A DNA stretch of 64,000 bases. Origin: Fen-1258 sp947085815. GTDB lineage: Bacteria > Bacteroidota > Ignavibacteria > Ignavibacteriales > Melioribacteraceae. The translations under genes were made by a program, and so were the position numbers. This document shows, one piece after another, positions 51,546 through 60,508 of this stretch. The stretch's first letter is position 1; each line of letters opens with the position of its first letter. The DNA lies in assembly GCA_947085815.1 (NCBI GenBank), contig CAMTXU010000021.1:1-64000 (forward strand). Direction: 5' to 3'. The notes under the pieces were generated by a model. The model searched no databases. It was not told the DNA's origin and was given only the letters and a program-made list of their open reading frames with translations.

Positions 51546-53147
51546 CTACAATCCTTGAATTTGTTTATCACCGGGATATTTCACAGAATAAACCAGCTTT
51601 TTAGAAATTGATTTCCCCGCTTCCACATCAACTATCCATTTCAGTTTTCCGCTTTGCTGATCATAGAGAGCACCGGATGAATCAATCAGCTTAATTCCTA
51701 TATCTTCATTCTTCGATATAGGAATTTGATCCTCAACAATAATATTCACACCGGTTTTTTTGTTGTTCCGGACTTTAATTTCGAACGCAAATGTTCTCTC
51801 TACATTACTGCTAAGAAATTTATCTTCAGAAAAATCCTTCAATACATCACGTGAGACAGATATATTTTTATCTCGACCAAGTGATAATGTAAGTGTATCT
51901 TTAGTCGTTATTGGATCAATGTACGATTGTCCAACATAAGAATTTTCAAAATAGATATTTGCTTGACCCGGAAGCAGATTGTAATTAGCCCAATCGGTTA
52001 AGCGGGCGACCAGAAATCCATTATTATCCTGTTTAGGCGCTGCGTAATATTCATACATTGCCTGCATTGTAAATTCCTGAAGTGAAACAGAATGTGGCTT
52101 GTTGTCAGCTGGTATTGAATATTTTATTGTCGGCTTGAACTCAACTGAAAGTTGTGTCTCAACGACATTGATGTAATCAGCCATAGTTTCTGAAGGTGCC
52201 GCCGCTTCCGACACGGTATGTAAAACAACATTGTCTGCAGATTTTGCAGCACCGCTCTTCATCATCCTTTGATATACAATCGGACGCGCAAAATCGATAA
52301 ACCAAGGATTTAGCTCCGGCTTGTTATTGTTAACGCTTGGATTTCTTGTGGAAAGGATGATATCAATATCTTTCCAGTCTAATCCGCTATTCTGCCAAAC
52401 ATTAGCCTTGTAGCTCAATTGTGCGGGAGAATTTATTTTATTAGCGTGAAGATCATACACGGGCTGCCATCCCGCATCGTAAATCAAATAAGAAAGATTA
52501 ACTTCGATTGTAGATGCAGTCTTTCCAGAAACTGTTACAACAATTTCGTTTGTTGGTTTGTTAAGTTGGTTATTCGATTCATTCAATTGATTCTGAATTC
52601 GTTCGATTTTTTTTTGAATTATTTTCTGATTAAGTGTTAGATCAAAAATTTTATTTTTTATCTCCGCCAGACGCTTACGATAGAAGTCAGCCATTTTTTG
52701 CAACTCCGCAACCGAGACTCCGATTTTCTCGTTGCCGATATTTTTGTTAGCAAGGATCAGGTCAACTTCGTATTTCAATACATCGATCTCGTTTTGATTA
52801 AACACCAGCAATTTGTTTTGAACCTCAAGCGAATCTTCCAGTGATTTTATATGTGCCGTTTTTTCCGGCTGCCGCAGATAATCAAATCTCTGAACCACTG
52901 AAATTATCACCGCCTCACCATTAGCCGATATGTTAATGCTATTACGGTCAATATTATTGGCTAATCCGGTGAAGACAATATTATTGACACCTTCCTCTAA
53001 CTTGATTGCGTTCGAATAACTTAATTGAGCGCCTCTTAAGAAGACCTTGACGTTTGAAGGGGTGGATTTTATTAATATTTCATTCGAACCGAAGGAAAGA
53101 GTAGAAACAAAAGTGATCATGAAGAGAGCGTATATAACTTTTTTCAT
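51546..53147 (-). CDS. Exported DUF4139 (mucoidy-inhibitor-like) protein
   Basis: The protein (533 residues from the ATG at 53147) has a signal peptide ending near SFGSNEILI, an N-terminal DUF4140-like beta domain (VFLRGAQLSYSNAIKLEEG), a long coiled coil at about 95-195, and a C-terminal DUF4139 domain with YLIYDAGWQPVYDLHAN, WQNSGLDWKDIDIILSTRNP and VNIIVEDQIPIS. This is the layout of the MuiA-like family, of unknown biochemical function but linked to exopolysaccharide in some bacteria. It is probably periplasmic or surface exposed. A TATATTTG promoter element supports this start. Confidence 0.85.
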   Translation of the reverse strand: MKKVIYALFMITFVSTLSFGSNEILIKSTPSNVKVFLRGAQLSYSNAIKLEEGVNNIVFTGLANNIDRNSINISANGEAVIISVVQRFDYLRQPEKTAHIKSLEDSLEVQNKLLVFNQNEIDVLKYEVDLILANKNIGNEKIGVSVAELQKMADFYRKRLAEIKNKIFDLTLNQKIIQKKIERIQNQLNESNNQLNKPTNEIVVTVSGKTASTIEVNLSYLIYDAGWQPVYDLHANKINSPAQLSYKANVWQNSGLDWKDIDIILSTRNPSVNNNKPELNPWFIDFARPIVYQRMMKSGAAKSADNVVLHTVSEAAAPSETMADYINVVETQLSVEFKPTIKYSIPADNKPHSVSLQEFTMQAMYEYYAAPKQDNNGFLVARLTDWANYNLLPGQANIYFENSYVGQSYIDPITTKDTLTLSLGRDKNISVSRDVLKDFSEDKFLSSNVERTFAFEIKVRNNKKTGVNIIVEDQIPISKNEDIGIKLIDSSGALYDQQSGKLKWIVDVEAGKSISKKLVYSVKYPGDKQIQGL

Positions 53148-53168
53148 TGCCAAGCTCTTATTTTTGTT

Positions 53169-53176
53169 CAAATATA
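53169..53176 (-). promoter_or_regulatory. Bacteroidota-type -7 element upstream of DUF4139 gene
   Basis: On the minus strand TATATTTG matches TAnnTTTG exactly and ends 21 bases before the ATG at 53147. A start at 53171 would overlap the element, so the downstream ATG is favoured. Confidence 0.5.
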
Positions 53177-53335
53177 ATAAAACCGTTTATTATACATATC
53201 CGGAATTTTCCAGTTCCCTTCCCGGGAGAGATTAAATATCATCGGAAAAGTCTGCCTTTCATTCTAAGGCATCTTTCTTTATTTTTCGATTAGATTTTAG
53301 AAGAATCTACATCATTCCCCATTCAGAACGAATTA

Positions 53336-54835
53336 ATGAAAAAATTATTACTAGAACTCCTCACAAAATACTTTGTTTCGATTGTCGAGAATTGGAAGGC
53401 AAAGCTTTTACCGATTTTTGGCGAAAAGCTTTCCGAATCCCAGATAAACACCTTTGTGGAGAGCAGTTTAAATACTTTTATAGAAGTAATTGAGACTGGC
53501 AACTACAAATCCGCCGACCAATACTTGATTGATACATACACTTTATTCTCAGAAGCAACGTTGAACCTGCTTGAAGTGAGCCAGCTCTTCAGCCAAGGAA
53601 GATTTGCCGTTTTAAACTTTATTGAGAACAACTCGATGAGCAATACGGATCCTGTAATTTTGCTTGGATTTTTTGACGAATTGATTGAACAAATTTACGC
53701 CCGTTACGGGGTTCTTCATCAAGACATAAAGATGAAAGAGTTGGAATTAGACCGTGACCGACTGGCTTCAAAACTTGAACTTAGCCAGCAATATTTGAAA
53801 AGCATCTTACATTCTTCAGATCAAGCTATTATGATCGTAGACCAAAATGAAAAATTTATAGCGTGGAATAAAGGCGCAGAAAAAATATTTGGTTACACAG
53901 AAGATGAAATAATTGGCAAAAATTCATCTTTTCTTTTCCCTGATGGAGACAAATATAATAATGAGCTGCAGCAGATTGTTGAGGACTCAAAAAAAATCGG
54001 CTACAAGAGCATTGTGGAGACCGAACGGAAGAAAAAAAATGGCGAATTGATAACCGTCCGGTTAAGTGTCTCAAGATTGCCGAGTCAAAACGGAGAATAT
54101 GCCGGCAGATCGATCATTATAAAAGATTTTACGGAATTCAAACGTCTGCAAGCTCAAATTGATCAATCGGAGAAGCTCGCAGTTATTGGACAGATTGCCG
54201 CCGGTGTCGCTCACGAAATTGGAAATCCACTTACGTCAATTTCCGCGCTCGTTCAAATTTTGCAGAGAAGGAGTCAAGATCAATTTATAAGCGAGCAACT
54301 TGTAAATATTAAAGAGAACATTGATCGTATAACAAAAATTGTTCGTGAGTTGGTAGATTTCTCACGTCCGCCCAGTTACGAAACGGCTATACAGGATATA
54401 ACAGATGTGATCAAGACCGCGCTTGGAATAGTTAAGTATGATAAACGCATCCGCAAAGTTAAATTTGATACGGACTTCAAAACTATTTTACCAAACGTTA
54501 GTGTTGCCGCAGATCAACTTCTTCAGGTGATTATTAATATACTCATTAACGCGCTCGATGCGATTGAGGGCAATGGAACAATTTCGCTGAAATCGGATTA
54601 TGACAAAACTAATGTCTATCTTGAAATTACGGATGACGGCTGCGGAATGGATGGAAATACTATAGCCAAAATTTTCGACCCCTTCTTCACTACAAAAGAA
54701 GTTGGCAAAGGAACCGGTCTCGGCTTATCCGTTAGTTACGGAATAATAAAACGGTTTAACGGTGAAATAAAAGTTAAAAGTGAATTAAATAAAGGAAGTT
54801 CTTTTATTATTAGTCTTCCTATAATTGATAATTAG
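53336..54835 (+). CDS. Cytoplasmic PAS-domain sensor histidine kinase
   Basis: A soluble histidine kinase of 499 residues without membrane segments. The N-terminal 145 residues are helical and resemble RsbRD-like sensor regions (SESQINTFVESSLNTFIEVIE). A PAS domain follows at about 155-275 (QAIMIVDQNEKFIAWNKGAEKIFG). The HisKA box IAAGVAHEIGNPLTSISALV holds the phospho-accepting His293. The HATPase domain shows the N box NILINALDAIEG and G boxes TDDGCGMDG and GKGTGLGLSVSYGI. It lies 12 bases upstream of a sigma-54 response regulator and is surely its partner. The signal is not evident. Confidence 0.92.
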   Translation: MKKLLLELLTKYFVSIVENWKAKLLPIFGEKLSESQINTFVESSLNTFIEVIETGNYKSADQYLIDTYTLFSEATLNLLEVSQLFSQGRFAVLNFIENNSMSNTDPVILLGFFDELIEQIYARYGVLHQDIKMKELELDRDRLASKLELSQQYLKSILHSSDQAIMIVDQNEKFIAWNKGAEKIFGYTEDEIIGKNSSFLFPDGDKYNNELQQIVEDSKKIGYKSIVETERKKKNGELITVRLSVSRLPSQNGEYAGRSIIIKDFTEFKRLQAQIDQSEKLAVIGQIAAGVAHEIGNPLTSISALVQILQRRSQDQFISEQLVNIKENIDRITKIVRELVDFSRPPSYETAIQDITDVIKTALGIVKYDKRIRKVKFDTDFKTILPNVSVAADQLLQVIINILINALDAIEGNGTISLKSDYDKTNVYLEITDDGCGMDGNTIAKIFDPFFTTKEVGKGTGLGLSVSYGIIKRFNGEIKVKSELNKGSSFIISLPIIDN

Positions 54836-54847
54836 GCTGGAGAAAAG

Positions 54848-56230
54848 ATGCTTGCTAAAATTTTGATTGTTGATGACGAGAAACCGATACGGGATTCTCT
54901 TAAATTGGTTTTAACCGAAGAAGGTTTTGCCGCCGACGTAGCCGGCGACGGTGAAGAAGCTTTATTAAAAATTCAAGAAAATAGTTACGATATAGTTATC
55001 TCCGATATTAAAATGCCGAAGCTCGATGGAATGCAGCTTCTTGAATCGGCATCTAAAATTTCGCCGGAAACTTTTTTTATTATAATGACTGCATACGCCT
55101 CGGTTAAAACCGCAATAGACGCGCTAAGACACGGCGCTTTTGATTACTTGATTAAACCGGTTGAATTCGAGGATGTTATCATTCGTGTCAAACGGCTAAT
55201 AGACTATAAATTGTTGGCTGCTGAAAATAAATCTTTAAGGCAAAGAATTTCATCCGATACAGGATTTACCAATCTAATTGGTAAAAGTGCGCCTATGAAA
55301 AAAGTATTCAACATCATTTCGCAAGTGGCGCCCACAAATAGTAACGTATTAATATTCGGGAAAAGCGGAACCGGAAAAGAACTGGTAGCAAAAGCAATTC
55401 ATTATAACAGCAACCGGAAAGACAAAATATTTCTTCCGATTAATTGCGGAGCCATCTCGGAGAACTTAATTGAGAGCGAATTGTTCGGACATAAGAAGGG
55501 TTCATTTACCGGCGCTTCCGATGATAAAACCGGTTTATTTAAGGTTGCAGACGGCGGAACACTTTTTCTTGATGAAATTGGCGAACTTCCCCTGAATCTT
55601 CAAGTAAAGCTGTTGCGTGCAATAGAAGATAGAGAATTCATTCCCGTTGGCGGCGTTAAAGCCGTTAGTACTGATGTAAGAATTATTGCGGCAACTAATC
55701 AAGACCTATATGAATTGACAAAGACTAATGAATTCCGCGAAGATCTTTTTTACAGGCTGAATGTAATCGAAATAAAATTGCCTACTCTGAACGAGAGAAC
55801 AGAAGATATTCCGCTGCTGGTTAATCACTTCATAGATAAATTTTCTAAAGAGATGGGCAAAAAGATTATCGGTGTTGATAACGAAACAATGAAAGTGCTA
55901 TACTCACACGATTGGCGGGGAGGAGTAAGAGAATTGGAGAATGTAATTGAAAGAGCGATGATCTTTGCATCAAAAGAAAACATTACGGCTACAGATTTAG
56001 CTGATCATGTTCGTGGCAGAAGCATTCAGAGCGGTTATCCCGATTCATTAAAAGAGGCTATGAAGGATTTTGAGCGAGAGCATATCTTAAAGACAATAAG
56101 AAAATTTGATTACAACAAAGATGAAGCCTCCAAGGCTCTCGAGATTGGACTTTCATCTTTATACAGAAAAATGGATGAGCTTGGAATACCAACAAGAACT
56201 ACAAAGGGGGATGATGATTTTTATAGTTAG
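54848..56230 (+). CDS. NtrC-family sigma-54-dependent response regulator
   Basis: The receiver domain (1-120) has the acidic pair in IVDDEKPIRDSL and the phospho-acceptor D56 in VISDIKMPKLDG. The AAA+ domain (about 140-375) has Walker A GKSGTGKE at 171-178 and Walker B GGTLFLDEIGELPL. The sigma-54-contacting loop reads GSFTGAS at 218-224, so the second residue of the usual GAFTGA is serine. The C-terminal Fis-type helix-turn-helix (SKALEIGLSSLYRKMDELGI) is intact. A GGAG site precedes the ATG, and the kinase gene is immediately upstream. Confidence 0.93.
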   Translation: MLAKILIVDDEKPIRDSLKLVLTEEGFAADVAGDGEEALLKIQENSYDIVISDIKMPKLDGMQLLESASKISPETFFIIMTAYASVKTAIDALRHGAFDYLIKPVEFEDVIIRVKRLIDYKLLAAENKSLRQRISSDTGFTNLIGKSAPMKKVFNIISQVAPTNSNVLIFGKSGTGKELVAKAIHYNSNRKDKIFLPINCGAISENLIESELFGHKKGSFTGASDDKTGLFKVADGGTLFLDEIGELPLNLQVKLLRAIEDREFIPVGGVKAVSTDVRIIAATNQDLYELTKTNEFREDLFYRLNVIEIKLPTLNERTEDIPLLVNHFIDKFSKEMGKKIIGVDNETMKVLYSHDWRGGVRELENVIERAMIFASKENITATDLADHVRGRSIQSGYPDSLKEAMKDFEREHILKTIRKFDYNKDEASKALEIGLSSLYRKMDELGIPTRTTKGDDDFYS

Positions 56231-56406
56231 TAAAGAGGCCGGGATTAAAACTCTACGCTTACACCAATTGAAGGAAGCAATCCAATGGATGATTGATCGT
56301 CAATTTTTTCTTTTCTGTAATCCCACCTAATAGTATTTGTGTTTTTGTTGTTAAAGTTTCTTATCTGTTACTAATTGGATGCGTACTGAATTAGTATTTA
56401 TTTTCT

Positions 56407-56414
56407 TATATTTG
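56407..56414 (+). promoter_or_regulatory. Bacteroidota-type -7 element upstream of hybrid kinase
   Basis: TATATTTG matches TAnnTTTG exactly and ends 28 bases before the ATG at 56443. It lies in the 212-bp gap after the response regulator gene; no terminator was recognised in that gap. Confidence 0.5.
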
Positions 56415-56442
56415 ATTCAATTCTCATCGACAATCGAAGGGC

Positions 56443-57933
56443 ATGAAACATAATAAAAGCAGCCTGGAAGCCTTAAAAGATTTTAATAGTGGGTTCAATA
56501 ATATCTTCTTTTCGATTTCACACTTGGATGGAGCGGGAGAGAATTTTATCTCCGATTCAATTGAGCGGATCACCGGCTATACTGTAGCCGAAATAATCAC
56601 TTTTCCTGAAGGGCATCATTCACTTATTTGCCGTGATGATATGGCAGATATTAAAAAAACTCTTACCGAATTTGAAAAAAACTCATCTACTAGTTCTATT
56701 GAATTGATCTACAGAATTAATTCTAAATCCGGCGTTCTAGTTTGGTTGAAAGAATATTTACTTGTAACCCGCGAATTGGATGGAAATGTAATCACGGGAA
56801 AAAAAAGTTTAGTGCTGGATATCTCAAGCATTAAAGACAGAGAGATTGAACTTCAGATCTCGAACAATAATCTTAGAGAGCTAAACCTCTCGAAAGATAA
56901 ATTTATATCTATAGTATCTCACGATCTAAGATCTCCATTTACTACCCTTCTCGGCTTCTCCGAAATTCTTCTTAACGAGCAGGATATTTCCGAGGATGAA
57001 CGTAACGAATATCTTCGCTACATTTATGATGCATCAAAATCTCAACTTAATTTGATTAATTGTCTCCTTGATTGGTCTCGTTTACAGACCGGCAGAATTA
57101 AAGTTGAGCCGGTTCGTCTCAATGTTAAGTCTGTCGTTTCAACAGCGGTTACCCCACTTACTGGTGATGCGGTAAGAAAAAACATTGATGTTAAAATTGA
57201 AATCCCTGTTGATCTTTATATTAACGCGGACGAGCGGCTGATAAGTCAGGCTGTAGTGAATCTCGCCACCAATGCAATTAAGTATACTCCCGAGGGAAAA
57301 GAAATTCATCTCTCCTCATGCAGGTTTAAGGAAGGGATGATCGAAATTGTTGTTAAAGATAATGGACTCGGCATTTCGGAGGAGAACCAGACAAAGCTAT
57401 TTAAGATCGATCAAAAATTTTCTCTTGTTGGTACTAACGGTGAAAAAGGAAGCGGACTTGGTTTGACTTTAGTCAAAGAAATTATCGAAAAGCACGGTGG
57501 ACAAGTTTGGTTTTATTCTCAAGTTGGAGAGGGAAGTGAGTTTCACTTCACAGTTCCCGAAGCCAATAATCTGGTTTTATTAGTTGAAGATGATCCAGGC
57601 ATAAGAACTCTTTACAAAAGAATAATCGAGCATGCGCTTCCAAACTTCGAAGTGAAATTTGCCAATAATGGCTACGAGGCAATTGGAATGTACCGAGACT
57701 TACTGCCTACAATCATTATTACCGATCACGATATGCCACTAATGAATGGGATTCAATTAGTTGAAGCTATCCAGAAAAAAGAGTCTAACCGGACAGTTCC
57801 GATAATTGTTGTCTCTTCCAAACTCAACGAGGAGATATCTAAAAAATATTTGCGACTTGGTGTTGATAAGATTATATCTAAACCGGTAGAGCACGATTTG
57901 TTGGTGCAGCAGATCCGAGAATGTTTATTCTAG
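56443..57933 (+). CDS. Hybrid histidine kinase: PAS, HisKA, HATPase, receiver
   Basis: A 496-residue cytoplasmic kinase. A PAS-like domain occupies about 15-135 (DSIERITGYTVAEIITFPEGHHSLI). The HisKA box SIVSHDLRSPFTTLLGFSEIL carries the phospho-histidine near residue 160. ATP-binding motifs are NLATNAIKYTPEG, KDNGLGISEENQ and KGSGLGLTLVKEI. A C-terminal receiver follows from about 378, with LLVEDDPGIRTLY, phospho-acceptor D428 in ITDHDMPLMNG and the conserved lysine in IISKPVEHD. It has its own promoter element, so it may act apart from the preceding two-component pair; no output domain is present. Confidence 0.92.
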   Translation: MKHNKSSLEALKDFNSGFNNIFFSISHLDGAGENFISDSIERITGYTVAEIITFPEGHHSLICRDDMADIKKTLTEFEKNSSTSSIELIYRINSKSGVLVWLKEYLLVTRELDGNVITGKKSLVLDISSIKDREIELQISNNNLRELNLSKDKFISIVSHDLRSPFTTLLGFSEILLNEQDISEDERNEYLRYIYDASKSQLNLINCLLDWSRLQTGRIKVEPVRLNVKSVVSTAVTPLTGDAVRKNIDVKIEIPVDLYINADERLISQAVVNLATNAIKYTPEGKEIHLSSCRFKEGMIEIVVKDNGLGISEENQTKLFKIDQKFSLVGTNGEKGSGLGLTLVKEIIEKHGGQVWFYSQVGEGSEFHFTVPEANNLVLLVEDDPGIRTLYKRIIEHALPNFEVKFANNGYEAIGMYRDLLPTIIITDHDMPLMNGIQLVEAIQKKESNRTVPIIVVSSKLNEEISKKYLRLGVDKIISKPVEHDLLVQQIRECLF

Positions 57934-57972
57934 ATTATATAATTATTCTCATTTATAACAAACCTGGACGAA

Positions 57973-58494
57973 ATGACTACCGCTAATGATAATATTACAA
58001 AACATTGGTTTGCTCTTTACACAAAACCACGTCAAGAGTTCAAGGCTGCCATTCAACTTGATAGTTTGTTAATCGATAACTACCTCCCTACTCTTACGGT
58101 AAAGAAGCAATGGAGCGACAGAAAAAAAAAAGTGACTGAGCCATTATTTCGTGGTTATATTTTTATCTATACAACTGAAAAAGAACGTGCGCTGGCAACT
58201 TCACAATCTACAATAGTTAAGACCATCTCCTTTAACGGAAAACCCTCGGTAATTCCAGAATGGCAAATTAATAATCTTAAAAAATTGTTGAGCGAAAGTC
58301 CTGAAGTTTTTGTTACCAATAAAATCGAGGTCGGAACTACGGTTAAAATTGTTGACGGTCCGTTCAAAGATGTCATTGGTGTTGTAACGGGCGCTCAAGA
58401 AGAGAAATGGTTCGCTGTTTCGGTTGACTTATTGAGATGTTCGGTCATGGTTAAACTTCCAAAAGAGAGCGTTATTTGTGAACATCCCCACTGA
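57973..58494 (+). CDS. UpxY-like NusG-family transcription antiterminator
   Basis: A 173-residue NusG paralogue. The NGN domain starts HWFALYTKPRQEFKAAIQLD and includes PLFRGYIFIYT; a KOW-type segment is at about 113-140 (VGTTVKIVDGPFKDVIGVVTG). General NusG differs in having a different N-terminus and normally sits beside rplK/secE. In Bacteroides, UpxY proteins of this type allow full transcription of the capsule operon they precede. Here the gene is followed by a TRAP operon instead and lies about 6.5 kb after the sugar cluster. Its target operon is unknown. Confidence 0.83.
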   Translation: MTTANDNITKHWFALYTKPRQEFKAAIQLDSLLIDNYLPTLTVKKQWSDRKKKVTEPLFRGYIFIYTTEKERALATSQSTIVKTISFNGKPSVIPEWQINNLKKLLSESPEVFVTNKIEVGTTVKIVDGPFKDVIGVVTGAQEEKWFAVSVDLLRCSVMVKLPKESVICEHPH

Positions 58495-58602
58495 TCGAAT
58501 TTTGACATTAATAAAATTTTTTTTTTATTATTTGTTGTATATTAATTCAGTTGTATTTGGACATCTAAATTTAATTATAAATCGTCTACTAAGAGGGAGT
58601 AT

Positions 58603-59493
58603 ATGAAAAGACCAAAATTTCAAAAAGTAATCCTTTTTGCATTTATTATAACTTCTTTCTTTTTGAGTTCTTGTGCAGGAAGGAGAGCAGTTTTTTTAGA
58701 AAATCAAGAAACCCCTAAACACAGCGAGGTTGTTCATGAAGTAAAAGTGAACCAGCGTGCTGCGGCTGATTCTCTTTGGGAATTACGTGGAAGTCCGGAC
58801 AAAGCAAGAGAAATGTTGAAATCCTATATTGTTGTTTCCGAAGCCAACCCAACGGATATAAATTTATTAGCTCGTTTATCAAGAGCATATTATTTAGTTG
58901 CAAATTATGTCGAATCCGACCCGGACAAGAAAGATGAATTATTTACAAAGGGGTTGGAGACCGGTGAAAGAGCGTTAGGATTGTTTCCTGAATTTAGAAA
59001 AATCTATGCTGATACAGAAGATGAAAAGAAAGCCATTAAGGCGGTTGGTATCGAAGGTATCGAGGCAATATATTGGACTGGAGCCAATTATGGAAAATGG
59101 GCAGCAGAGAAGAATCTGCTAATTAGATTAGGAAATAAATCAAAAATTGAGGCATATAATCAACGCGTCATGGACCTTGACAGAAACTTTTTCTATGGTG
59201 CGGCAGATAGATTTTTTGGTGCGCTTCCTACAAAAGTTCCGGGCGGAGATCTAAATCTTTCTAAATTCCATTTTGAAAAATCAATCGAACTTGCACCAAA
59301 TTATTTTGGTACACGTACTTTATATGCAGAGTATTATGCTACTAAAGCGCAGGATAAAGAGACCTTTGTTAAACAACTTCAATATGTTATAAACACTCCT
59401 TATGATCTTATACCTGATCTAATACCTGAAAATAAATATGAACAAGAATATGCTAAAAAATTATTGGAGCGGATGGATGAATTTTTTAAATAA
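58603..59493 (+). CDS. TRAP-associated TPR lipoprotein TatT
   Basis: This is the T-component of a TPR-protein-associated TRAP transporter, described in Treponema as TatT, a periplasmic helical protein that forms a complex with the DctP-type receptor and may help hand over hydrophobic ligand. It has a lipoprotein signal with lipobox LSSC (C24), then TPR-like helices (LLARLSRAYYLVANYVESD, ETGERALGLFPEF), IEAIYWTGANYGKWA and FFGALPTKVPGGDLNLSKFHFEKSIELAPN. AGAGGGAG precedes the ATG. A TGTATTTG element close to the promoter consensus is at 58552. It overlaps dctP by 17 bases. Confidence 0.85.
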   Translation: MKRPKFQKVILFAFIITSFFLSSCAGRRAVFLENQETPKHSEVVHEVKVNQRAAADSLWELRGSPDKAREMLKSYIVVSEANPTDINLLARLSRAYYLVANYVESDPDKKDELFTKGLETGERALGLFPEFRKIYADTEDEKKAIKAVGIEGIEAIYWTGANYGKWAAEKNLLIRLGNKSKIEAYNQRVMDLDRNFFYGAADRFFGALPTKVPGGDLNLSKFHFEKSIELAPNYFGTRTLYAEYYATKAQDKETFVKQLQYVINTPYDLIPDLIPENKYEQEYAKKLLERMDEFFK

Positions 59494-60508
59494 AAAAATC
59501 ACTACTGTATTTGTAATTCTTTTCATAACGGCTGCATTTTACGGTAATAAATTATTACAGCAGGAAGTTTATGAAATTAGATTCGCAACTATAGCCCCCG
59601 ATGGTACTCCTTGGTCAGACCAAATGAAAGAAATGAAAAAGAGAGTAGAGAAAGAAGGAAAGGGTCGTATAAAGTTCGTAGTTTATACCAGTGGTCAGTT
59701 AGGCGGAGAACTTGAAACACTGCGTTCTTTACAACGTGGAAGAATTCAAGCATGGGGAGGAAGTGTAGGGGCTGTAACTTCAATTATTCCTGAACTTCAG
59801 TTGCTTGAATTGCCCTATTTATTTTTAAATGAAAAAGAAACAGATTATATTCTCGATAATGTAGTATTTAAACCCTATTCCGATATTCTGGCAAAGAAAG
59901 AGTTTATTTTACATAGTTGGAATGAAAATGGCTGGAGACACTTTGCAACTAAGAAAAAACCGATTTTTAGCCCTTCCGATCTCAAAGGGATGAAGATCAG
60001 ATCTCAAGAAAGCCCAATTCATATTGAAATGTGGAAAGCATTTGGAGCTTTTCCTGTCCCAATTTCTATTCCCGAAGTAATGAGTGCGCTTCAAACCGGA
60101 CTTGTTGATGGATTTGATAATTCCACATTATTTACTTCTGCTACAGGATGGTACCAAGGGATAGACCATTTTGTTCAATCGGCTCACATGTATCAGCCCG
60201 GAGTTATTATTTATAATAAGAAGTTCTTCGACTCGCTTCCTCAAGATATTCAAAAAATATTACTAGGCGATCAGAAATATGAAGCCCAATTGGGAAGAAG
60301 CGGTGTGCGTCAAATAGAGCCTGAAATAATTAAAATACTCGAGAAGGATGGAGTTAAAGTGCATAAAATGTCCGTAGCACAGAGAGAAGAATTTGCGAAA
60401 TTAGCAAGAACCATACATCCTAAATTTAGAAATATTGTTGGCACTGAATTGTATGATAGGGTTCAGAATGCTCTTAGAGATTTCAGAAATAAACCGGATA
60501 ATAAATGA
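59477..60508 (+). CDS. dctP: TRAP transporter solute receptor, DctP family
   Basis: The periplasmic binding protein of a tripartite TRAP transporter. After an N-terminal signal or anchor (ITTVFVILFITAAFYG) it shows IRFATIAPDGTPWSDQ, VYTSGQLGGELETLRSLQRGRIQ and the DctP core VMSALQTGLVDGFDNS with the conserved arginine region at KGMKIRSQESP. The ATG at 59477 has GGAG close upstream; the ORF extends 13 codons further up inside tatT. Next to TatT it is likely a TPAT-type receptor, which in other bacteria binds hydrophobic or carboxylate ligands. The ligand is unknown. Confidence 0.92.
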   Translation: MNFLNKKITTVFVILFITAAFYGNKLLQQEVYEIRFATIAPDGTPWSDQMKEMKKRVEKEGKGRIKFVVYTSGQLGGELETLRSLQRGRIQAWGGSVGAVTSIIPELQLLELPYLFLNEKETDYILDNVVFKPYSDILAKKEFILHSWNENGWRHFATKKKPIFSPSDLKGMKIRSQESPIHIEMWKAFGAFPVPISIPEVMSALQTGLVDGFDNSTLFTSATGWYQGIDHFVQSAHMYQPGVIIYNKKFFDSLPQDIQKILLGDQKYEAQLGRSGVRQIEPEIIKILEKDGVKVHKMSVAQREEFAKLARTIHPKFRNIVGTELYDRVQNALRDFRNKPDNK

